A stretch of 10,000 nt of DNA. It comes from Nitrospira sp. Its GTDB lineage: Bacteria > Nitrospirota > Nitrospiria > Nitrospirales > Nitrospiraceae. Positions 5,978 through 10,000 of this stretch are shown here, in pieces. Below the pieces are notes generated by a model, which worked only from the letters and a program-made list of their open reading frames with translations, was not told where the DNA came from and made no database searches. Each line of letters begins with the position of its first letter. Positions within the stretch are counted from its first letter, which is position 1. The position numbers and the translations under genes were made by a program. Where the stretch lies: NCBI GenBank assembly GCA_020216985.1, contig JAIWOH010000091.1, forward strand, positions 1-10,000. The letters run 5' to 3'.

Positions 5978-7723
5978 ATGGTCGCACCACGTCGGCTGCC
6001 GGAACCGAAATTTTCGCGGAACGCGCGAATCGTACTGCGGCAGCGATATCTGGCCAAAGGCTCCGGCGGCACCACAGAATCTCCACGTGCCATGTTGTGG
6101 CGCGTCGCCCGCGATATCGCGTCAGCAGAGCGGCATTCTTCATCGGCGGCGCACCTCCACGCGCTGGCTCGTCAATTTTATGAGCTGATGGCCTCCCTGG
6201 TTTTTCTGCCGAACTCGCCGACGCTCATGAACGCGGGCCGCCCTCTCCAGCAACTGTCGGCTTGTTTCGTCCTGCCGGTGGAGGACTCGTTGGAATCCAT
6301 TTTCGAATCGCTCAAGCAGCAGGCGCTCGTCCATCAATCCGGCGGGGGCACGGGATTTTCGTTCAGTCGCCTCCGCCCTCAAGGCGATCACATCGCCAGC
6401 ACCGGCGGACCGGCGTCGGGGCCGGTTTCCTTCATGCGCCTCTTCAATCTCGCGACGGACGTCATCAAGCAAGGAGGAACGAGACGCGGCGCCAACATGG
6501 GAATTCTGCGCGTCGATCATCCCGATATCCTGGCGTTCATCGATCTGAAACGACGGCCCGACGAGATGAGCAATTTCAACCTCTCCGTCGGCCTGACCGA
6601 CCGATTCATCCAGGCGGTCGCGCGGCGCAGCACTTATGCGCTGGTCAATCCGCGCACCGGTCGGCCGGTTCGCCGTCTGCCGGCCGCATCGGTCTTCGAC
6701 CGGTTGGTTCAGGCCGCTTGGCATTCGGGAGAACCGGGTGTCGTGTTTCTCGACACGATTAATCAAGCCAATCCGACTCCCCACCTGGGCTTCATCGAAG
6801 CCACCAATCCCTGCGGGGAGCAACCATTGCTTCCATACGAATCCTGCACGCTCGGCTCCATCAATGCCGCCAAATTCGTCGTGCAACGAAACGGCTCACC
6901 GGCCATCGATTACAATCGACTCGCCGTCGTCATTCCGCTCGCCGTCCGGTTTCTTGACAACGTCATCGATCGCACCAAATTCCCGGTGTCGCTTATTGAA
7001 ACGCACACCAAACGGACGAGAAAAATAGGACTGGGGATCATGGGCTTCGCCGATCTTCTGATCCGACTCGGCGTTCCCTACGGGAGCGACGAGGCGCTGC
7101 GGATCGCGGAAGAACTGATGGGGTTCATGCAATCCCAGGCTCACGAGGCTTCCCGGCGACTGGCCGTGGAACGGGGAACGTTTCCAGCCTATGCGGGCAG
7201 CCGCTTGCAAGCGGAGGGGCAGGAGCGGCGGCATGCGACCGTCACGACCATCGCTCCCACCGGCACGATCAGTATCCTGGCGGACTGTTCGGCCGGCATC
7301 GAACCCCTCTATGGAATCAACGTCGTCCACTCCGTCATGGAGAATGTCCGCCTGGAACGGCTTCACCCCGAATTCCTCAAACAAGCCCGCGCGAGAAAGC
7401 TCCCCCTTGAAGCCCTGCGCCATGAAATCGGTCGATGGGAATCCATCCAACACATAACTTCGATTCCGAAGGATCTCCGCCGCTTGTTCGTCACCGCGCA
7501 TGATATCAGCCCGGCCCTGCACGTTCGCATGCAGGCGGCTTTCCAAAAATACAGCGACAGCGGCGTCTCGAAGACGATCAACCTCCCCGCGTCGGCCACG
7601 CCCCAGGACGTGGCCGACGCGTTTTTGCTCGCCCACAAACTCAAATGCAAGGGTTTGACCGTCTATCGATCCGGAAGCCGACAGCACCAGGTGTTGACCT
7701 GCTCCCGCGTCTCATCGTGCTGA
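5978..7723 (+). CDS. nrdJ: Adenosylcobalamin-dependent (class II) ribonucleoside-diphosphate reductase
   Basis: This 581-residue enzyme reduces ribonucleotides to deoxyribonucleotides for DNA synthesis, using a B12-generated thiyl radical and so needing no small subunit or oxygen. Visible landmarks: SPTLMNAG (80-87), the first redox cysteine Cys96 in LSACFVLP, substrate loop GGGTGF (122-127), GGTRRGANMG, the active-site NPCGE (277-281) with radical Cys279 flanked by Asn277 and Glu281, second redox Cys290 in ESCTLGSIN, and the phosphate-binding PTGTIS. The spacing Cys279 to Cys290 is the eleven residues expected for NrdJ. The C-terminal segment SGVSKTINLP ... KCKGLTVYRSGSR is also typical. No N-terminal ATP cone is present, so overall activity may lack dATP inhibition. 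The tail after the YRSGSR motif is very short and ends with Cys575-x5-Cys581, probably the pair that re-reduces the active site. No nrdR or other reductase gene is adjacent. Confidence 0.93.
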   Translation: MVAPRRLPEPKFSRNARIVLRQRYLAKGSGGTTESPRAMLWRVARDIASAERHSSSAAHLHALARQFYELMASLVFLPNSPTLMNAGRPLQQLSACFVLPVEDSLESIFESLKQQALVHQSGGGTGFSFSRLRPQGDHIASTGGPASGPVSFMRLFNLATDVIKQGGTRRGANMGILRVDHPDILAFIDLKRRPDEMSNFNLSVGLTDRFIQAVARRSTYALVNPRTGRPVRRLPAASVFDRLVQAAWHSGEPGVVFLDTINQANPTPHLGFIEATNPCGEQPLLPYESCTLGSINAAKFVVQRNGSPAIDYNRLAVVIPLAVRFLDNVIDRTKFPVSLIETHTKRTRKIGLGIMGFADLLIRLGVPYGSDEALRIAEELMGFMQSQAHEASRRLAVERGTFPAYAGSRLQAEGQERRHATVTTIAPTGTISILADCSAGIEPLYGINVVHSVMENVRLERLHPEFLKQARARKLPLEALRHEIGRWESIQHITSIPKDLRRLFVTAHDISPALHVRMQAAFQKYSDSGVSKTINLPASATPQDVADAFLLAHKLKCKGLTVYRSGSRQHQVLTCSRVSSC

Positions 7724-7767
7724 CGCCAACGATTTGCTTTTCCATTCCGCTCAAATTCCGCGCAAAA

Positions 7768-7796
7768 TTGACACCTCGACAGCTTGGTGATAAGTA
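7768..7796 (+). promoter_or_regulatory. Putative promoter of the SH3-domain protein gene
   Basis: A perfect TTGACA stands at 7768-7773. The -10 box is less clear: GATAAG (7789-7794) matches four of six bases but at a 15-base spacing, and the sequence at the ideal 17 bases is poor. The leader would be about 45 bases, ending in a strong ribosome binding site. Confidence 0.33.
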
Positions 7797-7832
7797 CACC
7801 TTCATGTTCTTCATCGCTGAGTATTCCGCCAG

Positions 7833-7839
7833 AGGAGGT
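7833..7839 (+). promoter_or_regulatory. Strong ribosome binding site of the SH3-domain protein gene
   Basis: AGGAGGT is a near-perfect anti-16S match. Its core lies six bases before ATG 7845 and three before ATG 7842, so it favours 7845. Confidence 0.7.
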
Positions 7840-7844
7840 CTATG

Positions 7845-8630
7845 ATGTTTGCGACCGACGGTCCATCCATACCCGCCATGCCCGGCAACCTACCGACCTG
7901 GAGCCTCTTTTTCGCGCGTCAGCCGGAGCCGGACTTGGAGTTTACGGAAGAAGAGTTGGAGCAAACATCGAACATTCGCTCGCCCTCGCCATTGAAAACT
8001 CCGCCCCAAAAACCGGGGAAAAGTCCCCTGATTTGGGTTCTCCTGCTGGTCTTGATCGGCGGCGGCGCCTACGTTGCAATGGAACCGGACCTCGTCATGG
8101 ACGTCATCGGACCGTTTCTCAACGACACGCCGGAGCCCGCGCCGCCGATTGCGAGGAAACCGGCTTCACCGGCCGCCGGTCACAGCGCCCCGTCCGTTCA
8201 ACCGGCTCCGCCGACGGGGTCCCCCGTGCCATCGGCGAGTGACCGGCCGGCTTCGACGGCCGACTCGGCTTCGTCATCGCCGGCTCCGCCTGAGACGAAT
8301 CTCTCGCCGGTGCCTGCCCCGGCTACTCAACCCAATGGGACGACCGCACCGTCGGTCGTCGAAACCGTACCATCGGCCACGGATTCCGCCCCTCCTCTCT
8401 TTGAAGAGGGCCAGCGGGTCGCGCTGCTGCCGAATCCCGGTGCTCCGCGCGAAAAGGTCGCCCTGTCGCGCGACGCGGCAGGAACAACGCGAGGCCCGGC
8501 TGTTCCTCCAGGAACCGTCTTCACGATCCTCGACGGGGAATTGCGGGACGGCGGCTGGGTGTACTACGTTCGAAGCGACTACGGCACGACCGGCTGGCTC
8601 CAAGAAAAACAGCTTCGAGCCAAACCCTGA
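7845..8630 (+). CDS. Single-pass membrane protein with Pro/Ala-rich linker and C-terminal SH3-like domain
   Basis: The 261-residue product has three parts. Residues 1-60 are a polar cytoplasmic segment with an acidic patch (PDLEFTEEELEQ) and Lys/Pro residues just before the membrane. One helix spans about 61-79 (PLIWVLLLVLIGGGAYVAM), with positive charges before it, predicting N-in, C-out. Residues about 95-185 are a low-complexity Pro/Ala/Ser linker long enough to cross much of the periplasm. Residues about 188-261 look like a bacterial SH3-type beta barrel (GQRVALLP, VPPGTVFTILDGEL, GGWVYYVRSDYGTTGWLQEKQL). Such domains often bind peptidoglycan or cell-wall peptides, so an envelope-sensing or anchoring role is inferred, with no catalytic domain seen. 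ATG 7845 is picked for better spacing from AGGAGG; ATG 7842 would add one Met. It follows nrdJ by 121 bases with its own likely promoter. Confidence 0.75.
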   Translation: MFATDGPSIPAMPGNLPTWSLFFARQPEPDLEFTEEELEQTSNIRSPSPLKTPPQKPGKSPLIWVLLLVLIGGGAYVAMEPDLVMDVIGPFLNDTPEPAPPIARKPASPAAGHSAPSVQPAPPTGSPVPSASDRPASTADSASSSPAPPETNLSPVPAPATQPNGTTAPSVVETVPSATDSAPPLFEEGQRVALLPNPGAPREKVALSRDAAGTTRGPAVPPGTVFTILDGELRDGGWVYYVRSDYGTTGWLQEKQLRAKP

Positions 8631-8657
8631 TCCATCCATTTGGGGACCGAGAGTTCG

Positions 8658-8675
8658 CCTCCGACGACGCGGAGG
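8658..8675. repeat. Short inverted repeat downstream of the SH3-domain protein gene
   Basis: CCTCCG (8658-8663) and CGGAGG (8670-8675) form a perfect six-base stem with an ACGACG loop, 27 bases after the stop codon. There is no T-run, so a factor-independent terminator is not supported; it could be a weak hairpin or a binding site. Confidence 0.28.
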
Positions 8676-8708
8676 GGAACGGCACAGCCTCCATGCCGCC
8701 GACCTCTG

Positions 8709-8717
8709 TGTTATAAT
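8709..8717 (+). promoter_or_regulatory. Extended -10 promoter of the HAD hydrolase gene
   Basis: TGT followed by a perfect TATAAT (8712-8717) gives a full extended -10 element; no good -35 box is seen. Transcription would start near 8724, leaving a leader of about 42 bases before ATG 8766. It probably also drives the downstream hpnD-like gene. Confidence 0.5.
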
Positions 8718-8765
8718 GCCGCGCGCTCGATATCCCTTCCCACAGCCTGGAACAGCGAACAGCTC

Positions 8766-9449
8766 ATGCGCGCCGTGATTTTTGATTTCGACGGAGTCAT
8801 TGCCGACACCGAACCTCTTCACTTCGAAGCGCTGCGACGCACGCTCGCAACAGTCGGCGTAACCTTGACCGAACCGGACTACTATGCCAACTACCTCGGT
8901 TTCGACGATCGCGGCTGTATTGTGGAAGCGCTGTGCGCGAACCGAATACCGGTTACGGAGCCGCTCGTGCACGACTTGATGCGGGAAAAAGCCCGAGCTT
9001 ATCTGGCCGCCATCCGCGACCATCTCGTCATTTTTCCCGGCGTCAGAGAGTTCGTCGAAGAAGCCGCGTCGGTCTATCCCATAGCGATCGCCTCCGGCGC
9101 GTTGCGGGCGGAAATAGAATTAGTGTTGGAACAGGCCGGCATCCGGAAAGCTTTTTGTCATATCACTAGCGCGGAGGACGTCGCAAAAAGCAAGCCGGAT
9201 CCTGAGCCGTTTCTTCGTGCGTTGGCCGGATTGAATCAAGAACGGCCCGACGCCCGGCTGAGGGCCGACGCCTGTCTGGTCGTCGAAGACTCTCTGCCTG
9301 GGATCAGGGCGGCCAAATCCGCGGGAATGAAAGTATTGGCCGTAACCAATACCCACACCGTTCAAGACCTAGGGGAAGCCGACGCCGTCACCCCCAGCTT
9401 GCACGGAATCAAATTGGCGGAGATGAAAGCCCGTCTATGGCCGACATGA
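8766..9449 (+). CDS. HAD superfamily hydrolase, beta-phosphoglucomutase / phosphoglycolate phosphatase-like
   Basis: The 227-residue product has all four HAD motifs: DFDGV with nucleophile Asp7 and acid/base Asp9, the Ser of IASGA, the Lys in KSKPDPEPF, and the metal-binding VVEDSLPGI. A helical cap lies between motif I and motif II (about residues 17-85, starting EPLHFEALRR), which places it in subfamily I with a C1 cap, together with phosphoglycolate phosphatases, beta-phosphoglucomutases and various sugar-phosphate phosphatases. The substrate cannot be told from sequence. The start is ATG 8766 because the catalytic DFDG motif normally lies within ten residues of the N-terminus; the frame stays open upstream to a TTG at 8640, but that stretch crosses the promoter. 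Its TGA overlaps the start of the hpnD-like gene, so the two are likely co-translated. A role in isoprenoid or hopanoid metabolism is only suggested by that link. Confidence 0.88.
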   Translation: MRAVIFDFDGVIADTEPLHFEALRRTLATVGVTLTEPDYYANYLGFDDRGCIVEALCANRIPVTEPLVHDLMREKARAYLAAIRDHLVIFPGVREFVEEAASVYPIAIASGALRAEIELVLEQAGIRKAFCHITSAEDVAKSKPDPEPFLRALAGLNQERPDARLRADACLVVEDSLPGIRAAKSAGMKVLAVTNTHTVQDLGEADAVTPSLHGIKLAEMKARLWPT

Positions 9450-10000
9450 CTGTCGACGACGCGCAGGCGTACTGCGCCGCCTATACCAAGAAAAGCGGCA
9501 GTAACTTTTATTACTCGTTTCTTTTCCTGCCCAAGGCCTCGCGCAACGCCATGTACACCGTCTACGCGTTCTGCAAAGCGGTGGACAGCGCGGTCGATGA
9601 ACCGCCGTCAGGGAGCGACCCCAAAGAAGCGCTGCGACAATGGCGGGCCGAACTCGAGGCCGTCTACGGCGGCACTCCCGTTTCGCCGATCGGCGTCAGC
9701 CTCGCGCACCATATCAAGACCTTTTCGATCCCTAAAGTTTATTTTGAAGAACTGATCAAGGGCGTCGAAATGGATCTCTTGAACAACCGGTACGTCACGT
9801 TCGACGAACTGTCCCTTTATTGCTATCGGGTGGCGTCCGTCGTGGGGCTGATTTGCCTTCACATCTTCGGCGTCACGTCGCCCCGGGCGCAGGATTATGC
9901 CGTCGCCCTCGGCATGGCTTTTCAACTGACCAATATCCTGCGCGACGTCGGCGTTGACGCGGACGACAATCGCATCTATCTTCCTCTCGACGACCTCCAG
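9446..10000 (+). CDS. hpnD: Presqualene diphosphate synthase / squalene-phytoene synthase family, N-terminal part
   Basis: The gene runs off the right end of the window; 185 residues are visible of a usual 270-300. It belongs to the trans-isoprenyl diphosphate head-to-head condensing enzymes. Evidence is GSNFYYSFLFLP (18-29), the first Asp-rich motif DSAVD (47-51) in YAFCKAVDSAVDE, the segment FEELIKGVEMDL (100-111), YCYRVASVVGL, and the second Asp-rich motif RDVGVD (Asp167, Asp171) in NILRDVG ending in RIYLP. The FYYSFLFLP opening favours HpnD over HpnC. HpnD joins two farnesyl diphosphates to presqualene diphosphate, which HpnC and HpnE turn into squalene for hopanoids; a phytoene synthase remains possible. 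ATG 9446 overlaps the TGA of the HAD gene as ATGA, which suggests translational coupling; ATG 9437 would add three residues. Confidence 0.88.
   Translation, partial: MTVDDAQAYCAAYTKKSGSNFYYSFLFLPKASRNAMYTVYAFCKAVDSAVDEPPSGSDPKEALRQWRAELEAVYGGTPVSPIGVSLAHHIKTFSIPKVYFEELIKGVEMDLLNNRYVTFDELSLYCYRVASVVGLICLHIFGVTSPRAQDYAVALGMAFQLTNILRDVGVDADDNRIYLPLDDLQ

Noticed and set aside
6140..7687. Two long minus-strand frames opposite nrdJ
   Set aside because: They are shadows of a strongly conserved gene.
7645..7845. Frame +1 continuation past the end of nrdJ, considered as a frameshifted C-terminus
   Set aside because: Its translation contains no Cys-rich motif and only one Cys, so it does not restore a longer NrdJ tail.
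8640..8765. TTG 8640 as the start of the HAD gene, adding 42 residues
   Set aside because: The extension crosses the extended -10 promoter and puts the catalytic DFDG motif far from the N-terminus.
8274..9023. Minus-strand frame across the SH3 gene end and HAD gene start
   Set aside because: It spans a promoter and two supported genes and has Arg-rich, low-complexity translation.

Overview
This 10 kb window looks like ordinary chromosomal DNA from a high-GC, Gram-negative-type bacterium. The best guess is a member of the Nitrospirota (Nitrospira-like). That rests on the gene mix: a class II (B12-dependent) ribonucleotide reductase, an HpnD-type squalene-pathway enzyme, HD-GYP and Ser/Thr-kinase signalling proteins, and a YjbQ protein. 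It is a judgement from gene content, not a database match. I see no insertion sequences, phage genes, CRISPR array, tRNA or rRNA. No gap between genes exceeds about 155 bases.

Layout. Positions 1-391 (+) hold the end of an HD-GYP c-di-GMP phosphodiesterase. Positions 457-1368 (+) hold a single-frame fusion of dihydroneopterin aldolase (FolB, folate synthesis) to a class I SAM methyltransferase. A PHP-domain phosphoesterase (1383-2231, +) follows closely, probably in the same operon. Positions 2356-3753 (+) encode a Ser/Thr protein kinase with four N-terminal membrane helices. It converges tail to tail with a small secreted Cys-rich protein (3759-4172, -). Upstream of that on the minus strand are an unrecognised 336-residue cytoplasmic protein (4289-5299, -) and a YjbQ family protein (5453-5866, -).

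The YjbQ gene is divergent from the class II ribonucleotide reductase gene nrdJ (5978-7723, +), which makes deoxyribonucleotides. Next come a membrane-anchored protein with a Pro/Ala-rich linker and a C-terminal SH3-like domain (7845-8630, +), then a HAD-family phosphatase/mutase-like hydrolase (8766-9449, +). The latter overlaps an hpnD-like presqualene diphosphate synthase gene (9446 onward, +), which is cut by the window end. The last two are probably translationally coupled and point to a squalene/hopanoid locus continuing downstream.

The genes are mostly independent housekeeping, signalling and envelope functions; no single large system is evident. The most unusual points are the FolB-methyltransferase fusion, start codons placed where transcription should begin (folB fusion and nrdJ), the N-terminal four-helix membrane kinase, and the very short C-terminal tail of the reductase with a final Cys-x5-Cys. 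Strong Shine-Dalgarno sequences are visible only before the 4289-5299 and 7845-8630 genes.
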